NCBI GenBank assembly: GCA_937877655.1
Contig: CALFJC010000034.1
Coordinates: 1-21,169, forward strand
From: an uncultured Selenomonadales bacterium
GTDB taxonomy: Bacteria > Bacillota > Negativicutes > Selenomonadales > Selenomonadaceae
Reading direction: 5' to 3'
DNA: 21,169 nt
Part shown: one piece after another, positions 1 through 7,107 of the stretch
Position numbering within the stretch: the first letter of the stretch is position 1
How the letters are laid out: each line of letters starts with the position of its first letter
Made by a program: the position numbers and the translations under genes
The notes under the pieces: generated by a model
Told to the model about the DNA's origin: nothing
Database searches by the model: none
The model's input: only the letters and a program-made list of their open reading frames with translations

Positions 1-72
1 GGCAATGAAACATCCTGTTTCAGTTGCCGGCGGGCGCACGTCCATGTGCGCCCGTTCTTTCATCAGCCGCTG
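1..72 (+). repeat. Hairpin repeat element, copy 1 (partial, modules D-E-F)
   Basis: The window opens inside a composite intergenic repeat found six times here. Module D is a hairpin at 1-28 with loop TCC at 13-15; the 3' arm carries one bulged base, and the 5' end is cut by the window edge. Module E is a hairpin at 31-54, stem CGGGCGCAC with its exact complement around loop GTCCAT. A degenerate tail resembling module F follows to about 72. It lies upstream of rlmN in the same orientation. On the minus strand the two loops read CAGGATG and CATGGACG. Confidence 0.8.
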
Positions 73-131
73 TTTTATTCAATTTTTTGTCGTGCTTGCT
101 TGGAAAATTTTAATTATCGGAGATGGATTGA

Positions 132-1163
132 TTGAACAAGAAAAATTTATTCGGCTTGACGCTTGCCGAATTGGAAAAAGAAATTTCGCCGCTCCCGAAA
201 TTCAGAGCAAAACAAATCGCCGCGCAGATTTACAAACACGGCGTAAAAAATTTTGACGAAATGAATGAACTGCCCAAAACGTTGCGGGCAGAATTTTCTT
301 CGCGCTACGAAATCAAAACCGCCGAACTTTTAAAGCGATTGAATTCCGCCGACGGCTTGACGAAAAAATTTCTTCTCGGCTTGGTGGACGGCGCGGCAGT
401 CGAAATTGTTTTGATGAAACACGATTACGGAAACAGCGTCTGCATTTCAAGCCAAGTCGGTTGTCAAATGGGTTGCAAATTTTGCGCGTCGACGTTGAAA
501 GGTTTGGAAAGAAATTTGACGGCGGCGGAAATGCTCGGCGAAATTTTTTTTGCGGAAGAATTTCTGCGCGGCGAAGGAGAGAAACTTGATTCGATTGTTA
601 TCATGGGCACGGGCGAACCGCTGATGAATTATGACGCACTGATAAAAATGTTGAGACTTTTGCACGAAGATTATTGTTTGGGCATGAGCTACAGAAAAAT
701 TACGATCTCGACTTGCGGCGTTGTTCCCGCGATAAAAAAATTACGTGACGAAAAACTTCCCGTCACGCTTTCGATTTCATTGCACGCGCCCGATGATAAA
801 CTTCGTTCCGCGCTGATGCCCGTCAATTCTGCTTTTGGTTTGAAAAGTTTGCTTGCCGCCGCCGATGATTATGCGCAATCGACGGGGCGGCGCGTCACTT
901 ACGAATATATTTTGCTCGGCGGAGTCAACGATACCGAAGAACACGCTCGACGCCTCGCAAAAATTTTAAGCGGACAACTTGCCAACGTGAATCTGATTCC
1001 TTTTAATCCCGTTGCCGAAAGAAATTTTATTCCGCCGAGTAATTCTGCCTTGAAAAAATTTTTCCACTTTCTGAACACTCACGGCATAACTGCGACCGTC
1101 CGAAAAGAAATGGGAGCGGATGTCAACGCGGCTTGCGGACAACTTAGGGCAATGAGTAACTAG
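132..1163 (+). CDS. rlmN: 23S rRNA (adenine2503-C2)/tRNA(A37) methyltransferase RlmN
   Basis: Radical-SAM methyltransferase that methylates C2 of A2503 in 23S rRNA and, in studied bacteria, A37 of some tRNAs. At 343 residues it has normal family length. The radical-SAM CxxxCxxC motif is visible as C111, C115 and C118 in GCQMGCKFC. The two cysteines of the ping-pong mechanism are present: C104 (seven residues before the cluster, as in E. coli C118) and C335 in NAACGQL near the C-terminus. GTGEP at about 159-163 is the SAM-binding motif. The start is TTG, chosen because GGAG at 119-122 lies nine bases upstream and the family N-terminus begins there; the nearby ATG at 123 runs into a stop at once. 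The gene is flanked by hairpin repeat copies 1 and 2. Confidence 0.96.
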   Translation: MNKKNLFGLTLAELEKEISPLPKFRAKQIAAQIYKHGVKNFDEMNELPKTLRAEFSSRYEIKTAELLKRLNSADGLTKKFLLGLVDGAAVEIVLMKHDYGNSVCISSQVGCQMGCKFCASTLKGLERNLTAAEMLGEIFFAEEFLRGEGEKLDSIVIMGTGEPLMNYDALIKMLRLLHEDYCLGMSYRKITISTCGVVPAIKKLRDEKLPVTLSISLHAPDDKLRSALMPVNSAFGLKSLLAAADDYAQSTGRRVTYEYILLGGVNDTEEHARRLAKILSGQLANVNLIPFNPVAERNFIPPSNSALKKFFHFLNTHGITATVRKEMGADVNAACGQLRAMSN

Positions 1164-1186
1164 CAATTAGTAATGAAAAAAATTAT

Positions 1187-1405
1187 AGCGGTTGGAGAAG
1201 ACACGGGCGCACAGGACGTGCGCCCGCCGGCAACGAAAACAGGATGTTTTCATTGCCGGAAACGCCCCTGCGAGGTGCCTTTTCTTTTGCAACTTTTCTT
1301 TGGGCAAGCAAAGAAAAGTTGATCCTATACATAAAAATCATTTTGAATGAATCGAAGGCACGAATCGCCGCGAGGGTTTTGCGTTCCCACTTTAGAAAAA
1401 AGGGG
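1187..1405 (-). repeat. Hairpin repeat element, copy 2 (full, inverted)
   Basis: This copy lies between the convergent ends of rlmN and the S41 protease and runs in the opposite direction to the other five. Read on the plus strand: module F' 1187-1203; hairpin E' 1204-1226 (loop AGGAC at 1213-1217); hairpin D' 1227-1259 (loop GGA at 1242-1244); module C' about 1264-1278; hairpin B' 1290-1321 (a perfect 13-bp stem CAACTTTTCTTTG around GGCAAG); and module A' 1386-1405. Module A' ends four bases from the protease stop codon, so in protease mRNA the element starts right after the gene. On the plus strand the loops contain CAGGACG and CAGGATG. I see no gene in this stretch; short ORFs across it are translations of the repeat. 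Confidence 0.85.
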
Positions 1406-1409
1406 CAAC

Positions 1410-2624
1410 TCAGGTCGATTTCCAGAAGTCGTCGTCGAATAAAACTTTTCCCGCGTCAACTTGATGTCTCAAAAGTTCTTCCGCTTTCGCAAGTTGCGGA
1501 TCACTCTCCGCGTCAAGCTCCAAATCATACATTTGATGAGGCGGCGTCGCGGGCAAATTTACTTCCACATCAGGAAAAATTCCTTCGCCGTCAATACTGC
1601 GCCCGTTCGGCGTGTAATATTTTGCAATCGTAATTTTCAAGCCGTCGTCATGCATCATCGGAATAAGCGTTTGAACGGAACCTTTGCCGTAAGATTTTTC
1701 TCCGACAACAAGCGCGGTTTTCGTATCCTGCAACGCGCCCGATAAAAGTTCGGCGGCACTCGCGCTGTTCCTGTCGAGCAGAACGATTATCGGAAATTTC
1801 GCCGCCGCCAAATTTGAAGTGTAAACTTCTTTTTCGCCGTCGCGCTGAATCACGGAAGCAATCGTGCCCGCCGGAACAATTTCCTGCGCAACTTCAATGC
1901 AACTGGTTATGACGCCGCCGGGATTTTGTCGCATGTCAAGGACAAAACCTTTCATGCCCGAATTTTCCAATTCAGTCAGCGTCGATTTAAATTCTTCGCC
2001 CGTATTCTCGCTGAAATTGGAAATTTTTATGTAACCGAGTGTGTCGTCAATCATTTTGCCCGCAACGGTTTTGACTTTGATATTTTCTCGCGTCAAGTTA
2101 TAAGTCATATCCTCAAAACCTTCGCGCCGAATTAAAAGCTCTACATTGGTTCCGATTTCGCCGCGAATTTTAATCGCAACTTCGCCCGGCGAAATTTCTT
2201 CAACGGGTTTTCCGTCCACAGCCAAAATTTCATCGCCCGCCAAAAGTCCCGCTCTGTAGCCCGGACCGTCGGGGATAACGTTCATGATTTGAACGCCGCC
2301 GTTTTTAAAATTCATGTAGACGCCGATTCCGCCGAAAGCTCCGCTGGTCTCGGCGCGAAGTTGGCTGTAAAGTTGCGGCGCGAGATAAATTGAGTGCGGG
2401 TCGCCGAGAGAATTTACCATGCCGCCTATTGCTCCGTCGATTAATTTTCCGCGCTCGACCTCCTGAACATAATGTCCTTCTATGAATCTCATCGCGGCGA
2501 AAAATCTTCCGAGCTCAAATGCATTTTTGGAATTGAGATCGAGAATGAAACATACGAGTCCCAACGTCAACGCCGAACTTATCAGCGATACCAAAAATAT
2601 TCCTGCCAAAATTTTTTTCTTCAC
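1410..2624 (-). CDS. S41 family C-terminal processing peptidase (CtpA/CtpB type)
   Basis: Membrane-anchored serine protease of the tail-specific or C-terminal processing family, which acts outside the cytoplasmic membrane. From the GTG start at 2622-2624 it has 404 residues. One N-terminal membrane segment spans about residues 4-27, followed by a PDZ domain (about 85-170, with GPGYRAGLLAGDEI) and the S41 catalytic domain. The Ser-Lys-Gln active site is visible: S289 in NSASAAEL, K314 and Q318 in YGKGSVQ, with the usual 25-residue Ser-Lys spacing. An in-frame TTG at 2645 also exists, but a strong GGGAGG (complement of 2631-2637) lies seven bases before the GTG, so I prefer the GTG. It faces rlmN tail to tail and is divergent from the EamA gene. 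The physiological substrate cannot be told from sequence. Confidence 0.93.
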   Translation of the reverse strand: MKKKILAGIFLVSLISSALTLGLVCFILDLNSKNAFELGRFFAAMRFIEGHYVQEVERGKLIDGAIGGMVNSLGDPHSIYLAPQLYSQLRAETSGAFGGIGVYMNFKNGGVQIMNVIPDGPGYRAGLLAGDEILAVDGKPVEEISPGEVAIKIRGEIGTNVELLIRREGFEDMTYNLTRENIKVKTVAGKMIDDTLGYIKISNFSENTGEEFKSTLTELENSGMKGFVLDMRQNPGGVITSCIEVAQEIVPAGTIASVIQRDGEKEVYTSNLAAAKFPIIVLLDRNSASAAELLSGALQDTKTALVVGEKSYGKGSVQTLIPMMHDDGLKITIAKYYTPNGRSIDGEGIFPDVEVNLPATPPHQMYDLELDAESDPQLAKAEELLRHQVDAGKVLFDDDFWKST

Positions 2625-2708
2625 GTCGCGACCTCCCTTCGCCAATTTTCGCCACTATAGCAATTCTTTCTGAAAACTTAATTAAATTTATTGGCTGTTG
2701 CGGGTTTC

Positions 2709-2737
2709 TTGACAGCTCGAAGAAATTATTTTAACCT
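2709..2737 (+). promoter_or_regulatory. Possible sigma-A promoter for the EamA gene
   Basis: A perfect -35 TTGACA (2709-2714) is followed after 17 bases by TAACCT (2732-2737), a weak -10 box. It lies in the divergent intergenic region and about 30 bases before the chosen start of the transporter gene. The -10 match is only three of six, so the call is tentative. Confidence 0.35.
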
Positions 2738-2765
2738 TGCCGAAGATTTTTTTGGTAAGGTCGTG

Positions 2766-3608
2766 ATGAAAATGTTGCGGGCACTTGCGGCTATTTGGTT
2801 AATTTGGGGTTTAAATTGGGTCGTCATGAAGACGGCGAACAATTTTTTCCCGCCGATTTTGTTTGTGACTTGGCGATTTGCTTCGGGCGCGTTGATTCTG
2901 GCGGCGGTGGCGTATTGGAAAAAAATTCCTCTGCCCGACGCAAAACTTTTGCCGTGGATAATTTTGACGGGCATTCTGCAACTGAGTTTGAACAACGTCG
3001 CCGCGCAGATTGGAATGCAAACGATAAGCGCGGGCATGGCTTGCGTTTTGAATTACACCGTGCCGCTGTGGACGGCGATTCTTGCACATTTCACTTTGAA
3101 CGAGAGATTCACGCGCAGAAAAATTTTCGGACTGTTTTTGGCGATAATCGGAATGTATATTTTGATGGGCTTGCAGGGCGTCGATGATTTGAGCGCGGCA
3201 TTTATAATAATCTTCGGTGCGGCGTTGGCGGCGGTCTCGTATATCCTTGTCAAATTGAAATTAAGCAAGTGCGACATGATTCAGCTGACGACTTGGCAAA
3301 TGATTTTCGGCGCGGCGACTTTGATAATTTATTCTTCGCTTTTTCCGCAGGGAGAAATTAATTGGTGCGTGCCCGCCGTGCTCTGCGTGATTTACAACGG
3401 CGCGTTGGCTTCGGCTTTGGCGTTTTTACTCTGGAATTATGTTTTGACTCACATTGAGGCGAGTACTGCTTCAATTGCAACTTTGGTCGCGCCGATTGTC
3501 GGAGTTTTGGGCGGCGTAGTATTTTTGGGCGAGCCGCTCACGATTTACATTGTCGCGGGCATGATTTTAATTTTTGCGGGCATTTTGATCGTCGTAAAAA
3601 AGAAGTGA
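2766..3608 (+). CDS. EamA/DMT-superfamily transporter
   Basis: Integral membrane protein of the drug/metabolite transporter superfamily with two EamA repeats, predicted as about ten membrane helices across 280 residues. Visible signs are the N-terminal AIWLIWGLNWVVMK helix, the motif around NFFPPILFVTWRFASG, the tandem repeat of the fold in the second half, and a hydrophobic C-terminus ending in a short lysine tail. Related proteins export amino acids or other metabolites; the substrate here is unknown. The frame is open to a TTG at 2691, but AAGG at 2757-2760 lies five bases before the ATG at 2766, and family members begin close to the first helix, so I start there. GTG 2763 and ATG 2772 are alternatives. 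Hairpin repeat copy 3 begins eight bases after its stop. Confidence 0.88.
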   Translation: MKMLRALAAIWLIWGLNWVVMKTANNFFPPILFVTWRFASGALILAAVAYWKKIPLPDAKLLPWIILTGILQLSLNNVAAQIGMQTISAGMACVLNYTVPLWTAILAHFTLNERFTRRKIFGLFLAIIGMYILMGLQGVDDLSAAFIIIFGAALAAVSYILVKLKLSKCDMIQLTTWQMIFGAATLIIYSSLFPQGEINWCVPAVLCVIYNGALASALAFLLWNYVLTHIEASTASIATLVAPIVGVLGGVVFLGEPLTIYIVAGMILIFAGILIVVKKK

Positions 3609-3616
3609 GGATTCTT

Positions 3617-3840
3617 CCCCCTTTTTTCTAAAGTGGGAGCGCAAAACCATCTCGGCTCGTCACTGTCATTTAGTTCAAAAATAATTTTTGTAATTAGGAT
3701 CAACTTTTTCTTTGCTTGCCCAAAGAAAAAGTAGCAAAAAGAAAGGGCACCTCGCAGGGGCGTTTCCGGCAAAGAAAACATCCTGTTTTCGTTGCCGGCG
3801 GGCGCACGTCCATGTGCGCCCGTGTCTTCGCCACCCGCTA
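3617..3840 (+). repeat. Hairpin repeat element, copy 3 (full, reference copy)
   Basis: The most complete copy. Module A hairpin 3617-3637 (CCC and CTTT pair with AAAG and GGG). Hairpin B 3701-3734 (stem with CTTTTTCTTTG around CTTGCC). Module C 3749-3763. Hairpin D 3766-3798, a 15-base arm on each side of TCC. Hairpin E 3799-3822, stem CGGGCGCAC around GTCCAT. Module F 3823-3839. It starts eight bases after the EamA stop codon. I see no ORF that could be a real gene; the short frames crossing it exist on both strands only because the element lacks stops. Confidence 0.88.
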
Positions 3841-3891
3841 CAAATTTTTTCATTACGCATTACGAATTACGCATTCTCAATTGCTTTTCTC

Positions 3892-4042
3892 GCGCCCAAA
3901 AGAAAGTTGCAAAAAGAAAAGGCACCTCGCGGGGGCGTTTGTCCTCGTTATTCGGAATGGCAAATAACCCGTGCCGTGTGTGCCGGCAATAGAAACATCC
4001 TGTTTCTGTTGCCGGCGGCCGCCATCCTTGGCGGCCTTTTTT
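3892..4042 (+). repeat. Hairpin repeat element, copy 4 (partial, modules B to E)
   Basis: A second copy directly behind copy 3, separated by a short tract with repeated ATTACG units (3850-3882). Module B is degenerate (about 3884-3910) and module C lies at 3922-3938. Hairpin D at 3983-4015 is complete, with loop TCC. Hairpin E has a wholly different stem, GGCCGCC at 4017-4023 paired with 4030-4036, around loop ATCCTT. Between C and D lies about 45 bases of unrelated sequence. Modules A and F are absent. Confidence 0.75.
4017..4042 (+). terminator. Intrinsic terminator formed by module E of copy 4
   Basis: A perfect 7-bp GC stem, GGCCGCC/GGCGGCC with loop ATCCTT, is followed at once by six T (4037-4042). 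This is a standard rho-independent terminator on the plus strand. It separates the EamA transcript from the prfC promoter just downstream. It is also the E hairpin of the repeat element; the other E copies lack the T run. Confidence 0.8.
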
Positions 4043-4065
4043 AAAATTCATCTTGTAAATTTTTT

Positions 4066-4094
4066 TTGCCCGAAGAAATTTTTTATTGTACAAT
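4066..4094 (+). promoter_or_regulatory. Sigma-A promoter of prfC
   Basis: TTGCCC (4066-4071), a 17-base spacer and TACAAT (4089-4094), placed between the terminator and the prfC ribosome binding site. The -10 box matches five of six positions and the spacing is optimal. The leader would be very short, about 15 bases. Confidence 0.65.
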
Positions 4095-4116
4095 GCGCCA
4101 AAAGGAGGCATAAATT

Positions 4117-5718
4117 TTGACACTGATTGAAGAGATAAACAAGCGGCGGACGTTCGCGATAATTTCTCACCCCGACGCGGGCAAGACAACTCTCACCGAA
4201 AAACTTTTGCTTTACGGCGGCGCAATTCATTTGGCAGGCTCGATAAAGTCTCGCAAAACTCAAAGGCACGCAGTTTCCGATTGGATGGAGATTGAAAAAC
4301 AGCGCGGCATTTCTGTCACAAGTTCGGTTTTGCAATTCGATTATGCGGGTTGCCGAATAAATATTCTCGACACGCCGGGACACCAAGATTTTTCCGAAGA
4401 TACTTACAGAACTTTGATGGCGGTTGACAGCGCAGTTATGATTCTCGACGCGGCAAAAGGCGTTGAGGCTCAGACAAAAAAACTTTTTAAAGTTTGTCGC
4501 GAGCGGCGCATTCCGATTTTTACTTTTATCAACAAGCTCGACCGTTACGGAAAAATTCCGCTCGATTTGCTTGACGAGATCGAAAAAGTTTTGGGCATTC
4601 CCGCTTATCCGATGAATTTTCCGATTGGCATTGACGGAAAATATTTGGGCGTTTTTGACAGGCAGAAAAATCTGATTGAACTTTTCGCCGAAGATACTAC
4701 TCACGGGCAAAAGGAAAGGGCTTCGGAAATTTTCGCGGCTGATGATTCGGAAGTCATAAAAAGAATCGGGCAGGAGAATTTTGACGCGCTCCAAGATGAT
4801 TTAATGTTGTTGGACGAGGCGGGCGAAGTTTTCGACAAGAAAAAAATCGACGCGGGCGAATTGACTCCGACATTTTTCGGCTCGGCTATGACGAATTTTG
4901 GCGTGAAAAATTTTTTGGAAGAATATTTGCGCTTGGCTCCGCCGCCTGCGCCGCGTCTTTCGAGTGACGGAGTTATAGTGCCCGAAGACGAAAAATTTTC
5001 TGCGTTCGTGTTCAAAATTCAAGCGAACATGAATCCCGCGCACAGAGACAGACTCGCCTTCATAAGAATTTGTTCGGGGAAATTTGAACGCAACATGACT
5101 GTTTGGCACGCGCCGAGCGACAAGATTATAAAATTATCTCAGCCGCAACAATTTCTTGCGCAGGACAGGCAAATTATCGACGAGGCATTTCCGGGAGATA
5201 TTGTCGGACTTTTTGATCCGGGAATTTTCGGAATAGGCGACACCTTGACGGACGCCGCGCATAAATTCAAATTTGAAGACTTCCCGACTTTTCCGCCCGA
5301 AAAATTTGCCCGCGTCCAAGCGAAGGACACAATGAAACGCAAGCAATTTGCCAAAGGCATTGACCAACTGACGCAGGAAGGCGCAATTCAACTTTTTAAT
5401 CAAGTCGGGGCGGGCACGGAATCTTATGTTGTGGGAACCGTCGGCACTTTGCAATTTGAAGTTTTGCAATATCGATTGAAGGCGGAGTACGGCGTTGATA
5501 TTTTGATGACGATGCTTCCGTTTGAAGTTGCGCGTTGGTTGAAATTTTCGGACGGCGCGAAAGTTTCTCCGACAAATCTGCGCGGAACGGATCGCGGAAT
5601 GTTTGTCCTCGACCGCGCAGAAAATCCCGTTTTGCTTGTCGAAAACGAATGGGCGTTGGGTTGGATACGCGACAACAATCCCAAGCTTGAAATGAACGCG
5701 ACGCCGTTTCAATCCTAA
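4117..5718 (+). CDS. prfC: Peptide chain release factor 3
   Basis: Translational GTPase that removes RF1/RF2 from the ribosome after peptide release. At 533 residues it matches the family (about 525-530). Nucleotide-binding motifs are clear: P-loop SHPDAGKTT (17-25), switch II DTPGHQD (86-92) and NKLDR (140-144). The segment AGSIKSRKTQRHAVSDWMEI (41-60) and the EKQRGISVTSS switch I are characteristic of RF3 rather than EF-G. Domain II and the RF3 C-terminal domain (TQEGAIQLF, LQFEVLQYRL) follow. The TTG start is preceded by AAAGGAGGC at 4101-4109, seven bases away. It appears to be monocistronic, with its own promoter and no gene following for 150 bases. Confidence 0.96.
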   Translation: MTLIEEINKRRTFAIISHPDAGKTTLTEKLLLYGGAIHLAGSIKSRKTQRHAVSDWMEIEKQRGISVTSSVLQFDYAGCRINILDTPGHQDFSEDTYRTLMAVDSAVMILDAAKGVEAQTKKLFKVCRERRIPIFTFINKLDRYGKIPLDLLDEIEKVLGIPAYPMNFPIGIDGKYLGVFDRQKNLIELFAEDTTHGQKERASEIFAADDSEVIKRIGQENFDALQDDLMLLDEAGEVFDKKKIDAGELTPTFFGSAMTNFGVKNFLEEYLRLAPPPAPRLSSDGVIVPEDEKFSAFVFKIQANMNPAHRDRLAFIRICSGKFERNMTVWHAPSDKIIKLSQPQQFLAQDRQIIDEAFPGDIVGLFDPGIFGIGDTLTDAAHKFKFEDFPTFPPEKFARVQAKDTMKRKQFAKGIDQLTQEGAIQLFNQVGAGTESYVVGTVGTLQFEVLQYRLKAEYGVDILMTMLPFEVARWLKFSDGAKVSPTNLRGTDRGMFVLDRAENPVLLVENEWALGWIRDNNPKLEMNATPFQS

Positions 5719-5764
5719 AACCTAAAACCTAAAACCTAAAACCTATAAGCTATCAGCTATCAGC
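5716..5764 (+). repeat. Heptameric CCTAAAA tandem repeat after prfC
   Basis: The 7-base unit CCTAAAA is repeated four times starting at the last codons of prfC (the first unit contains the TAA stop), followed by two copies of AGCTATC. With a period of seven, TAA falls in all three reading frames. The rest of this gap (to 5871) holds a T-rich tract and a possible flagellar promoter. Confidence 0.75.
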
Positions 5765-5775
5765 TAAATTCTTTT

Positions 5776-5802
5776 TAAGTGCAAAGTTTTTTTTTTCGAT
5801 AT
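5776..5802 (+). promoter_or_regulatory. Possible sigma-28 promoter for flgM
   Basis: TAAG (5776-5779), 15 bases, then TTCGATAT (5795-5802). Compared with the Bacillus sigma-D consensus TAAA-N15-GCCGATAT, three of four and six of eight positions match. Its place before flgM fits, since flgM operons are commonly under sigma-28 control. An overlapping TATTAT (5800-5805) could serve as a sigma-A -10 but lacks a -35. Confidence 0.4.
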
Positions 5803-5871
5803 TATAGGCAAACAGGGAAGGTAAATTGAAAAATTTTTGCAAGGAAAGCAGATACCGGGTGGTGAAGGTCA

Positions 5872-6147
5872 ATGTTTGTAAACAAAGTGAACTCGACCGC
5901 AAATTATTATTCCAATATCGCGGCGACGAGGTACACGAACGCGGCGGCTGTTCGCGGCGTGCAAAAAAGTGAGGCATTTACTCTGTCGAAAGAGGCGCAG
6001 AGTTTCAGCGAAATGTTGAAAAAACTCAAAAGCACTTCGGAAGTTCGCGAAGACAAAGTCAACGAAGTTCAGCAGAAAATTTCTTCGGGACAATATTTCG
6101 TTTCGGCAGAAAATATCGCGACAAGTCTTTTGACAAATCGTTATTGA
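5872..6147 (+). CDS. flgM: Anti-sigma-28 factor FlgM
   Basis: Small protein (91 residues) that binds and holds back the flagellar sigma factor until the hook is complete and FlgM can be exported. The conserved C-terminal sigma-binding helices are clear at about 58-88: VREDKVNEVQQKISSGQYFV, then AENIATSLL. The N-terminal half is polar and low in order-promoting residues, as usual. AAGG at 5862-5866 precedes the ATG. It begins the flagellar cluster and is followed after nine bases by the first flgN gene, the order seen in Bacillus (flgM-yvyG-flgK-flgL). Confidence 0.93.
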   Translation: MFVNKVNSTANYYSNIAATRYTNAAAVRGVQKSEAFTLSKEAQSFSEMLKKLKSTSEVREDKVNEVQQKISSGQYFVSAENIATSLLTNRY

Positions 6148-6156
6148 GGCGGCGAC

Positions 6157-6636
6157 ATGTGGCAAAATTTGATTGATACGCTCGACAAGCTCGGCGAAGT
6201 TTATGACAACTTGGCGGTGCTCGGCGAAAAAAAGCGTGCGGCTTTAATCAATGTCGACATGAAAAATCTTTCCGAAATCCTCGATGAAGAAAAAAGCCGC
6301 TTGACGGAAATTCAAAAGCTTGAACGGCAACGCGTTGAACTTTTTAAAGACTTGTCGAAGTCTGATTCAAGCGAGCCGCTGTCGGCGGAAGATTTTTATC
6401 GACTGGCTCCTTCGCATGTTGTGGAAGAAAAATTGTTTAAGTTGCACAAGCGGCTTGTCGAAAATGTTCAACGCGCTCTTAAAATTCGTGACGATAACCA
6501 AGTTTTGGCGCAATGCGCTTCGGACATCGCGCAGATGAAATTGAATAAAATCGGCGGCGCAAAAGTTGAACCGACTTATTCGGGCAACGGCGCGGGAGTC
6601 GTCACTCATCAGAAAAATTTTGACTTTATGGCTTGA
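6157..6636 (+). CDS. flgN: Flagellar export chaperone FlgN
   Basis: Cytosolic type III export chaperone for the hook-filament junction proteins FlgK and FlgL. The 159-residue product is mostly helical and charged, with long heptad-like stretches (LIDTLDKLGEVYDNLAVLGE; LSEILDEEKSRLTEIQKLE) and the typical C-terminal layout of a loop followed by KNFDFMA. The start ATG follows GGCGGC weakly; coupling to flgM is likely because only nine bases separate them. A second FlgN-like gene starts 11 bases after its stop and flgK follows, which supports the assignment. Confidence 0.85.
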   Translation: MWQNLIDTLDKLGEVYDNLAVLGEKKRAALINVDMKNLSEILDEEKSRLTEIQKLERQRVELFKDLSKSDSSEPLSAEDFYRLAPSHVVEEKLFKLHKRLVENVQRALKIRDDNQVLAQCASDIAQMKLNKIGGAKVEPTYSGNGAGVVTHQKNFDFMA

Positions 6637-6647
6637 GGAGAAAAAAT

Positions 6648-7106
6648 ATGGACGAGACAATTAAAATTTTACGTGAACAAACGGTTATTTGTTCGCAAAT
6701 GCCGACGATCTTTAATGAATTAATCAAAGTTATGCGGGAAAATTCGCCCGAAGTACAGGAGCCGCTTCGCAAAGTCGGAAAGCTTATGCACGAGCTGGCA
6801 GAGAACGAAAAAAAATCGCAGGAGTTTTTGAAGAGCGTCAACGCGCCCAATTTCAAGGAATATATCTTCGCGCAGGAAAAAAGTCTTAAACGCGACGTGG
6901 CGGAAAAACTTTTGAATAAATCTGCCGATGCACAAATCCAGCTTAGAAGACAACTCATTGAACTCAAAGCACTTTTGGACAGCGGAAAAAGTTTTGTCGA
7001 TTTTAATTTGAACATATTGACGAACACGGCGGCGAGCGAAACTTACGGCGATAAAGCCCAGAGAGATTCTCAACGTTCCCGCCGCCTTTTCGACGCCAAC
7101 GTTTAA
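6648..7106 (+). CDS. Second FlgN-like flagellar chaperone
   Basis: Helical, charged protein of 152 residues with the FlgN size and layout: three long helices, a FVDFNLNILTN segment, and a C-terminal tail ending in RRLFDANV, like the final motif of many FlgN proteins. It shares little obvious identity with the preceding FlgN, so it is either a diverged paralogue or another chaperone of the same fold. The start is ATG 6648 with GAGGAG at 6635-6640; an in-frame TTG at 6633 overlaps the previous stop and has no ribosome site. The position directly before flgK suggests that FlgK and FlgL may each have a dedicated chaperone; this is inference. Confidence 0.68.
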   Translation: MDETIKILREQTVICSQMPTIFNELIKVMRENSPEVQEPLRKVGKLMHELAENEKKSQEFLKSVNAPNFKEYIFAQEKSLKRDVAEKLLNKSADAQIQLRRQLIELKALLDSGKSFVDFNLNILTNTAASETYGDKAQRDSQRSRRLFDANV

Positions 7107-7107
7107 A

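Noticed and set aside
75..117. Promoter for rlmN in the AT-rich stretch (TTGTCG about 87-92 with a TTAATT)
   Set aside because: Both boxes match poorly and AT-rich sequence gives such hits by chance.
1187..1405. Possible CRISPR array or tRNA-like cluster in the hairpin-rich intergenic regions
   Set aside because: No regular repeat-spacer spacing, no cas genes nearby, and the hairpins do not form a cloverleaf or CCA end.
3617..3840. Repeat element as an insertion sequence or REP element with its own transposase
   Set aside because: No transposase frame inside or near any copy, no constant terminal inverted repeats or target duplications seen. A GTAG next to hairpin B recalls REP sequences but is GTTG in other copies.
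3545..4189. Several short ORFs on both strands across the hairpin repeats, with similar peptides at 1244-1400, 16042-16329 and 19538-19835
   Set aside because: They recur only because the repeat DNA recurs, exist on both strands, change frame between copies and lack ribosome sites. They are translations of structured non-coding repeats.
4048..5712. Long minus-strand open frames opposite prfC (4048-4794 and 5134-5712)
   Set aside because: Shadow frames of a well-supported gene; they have no family motifs and biased, implausible compositions.
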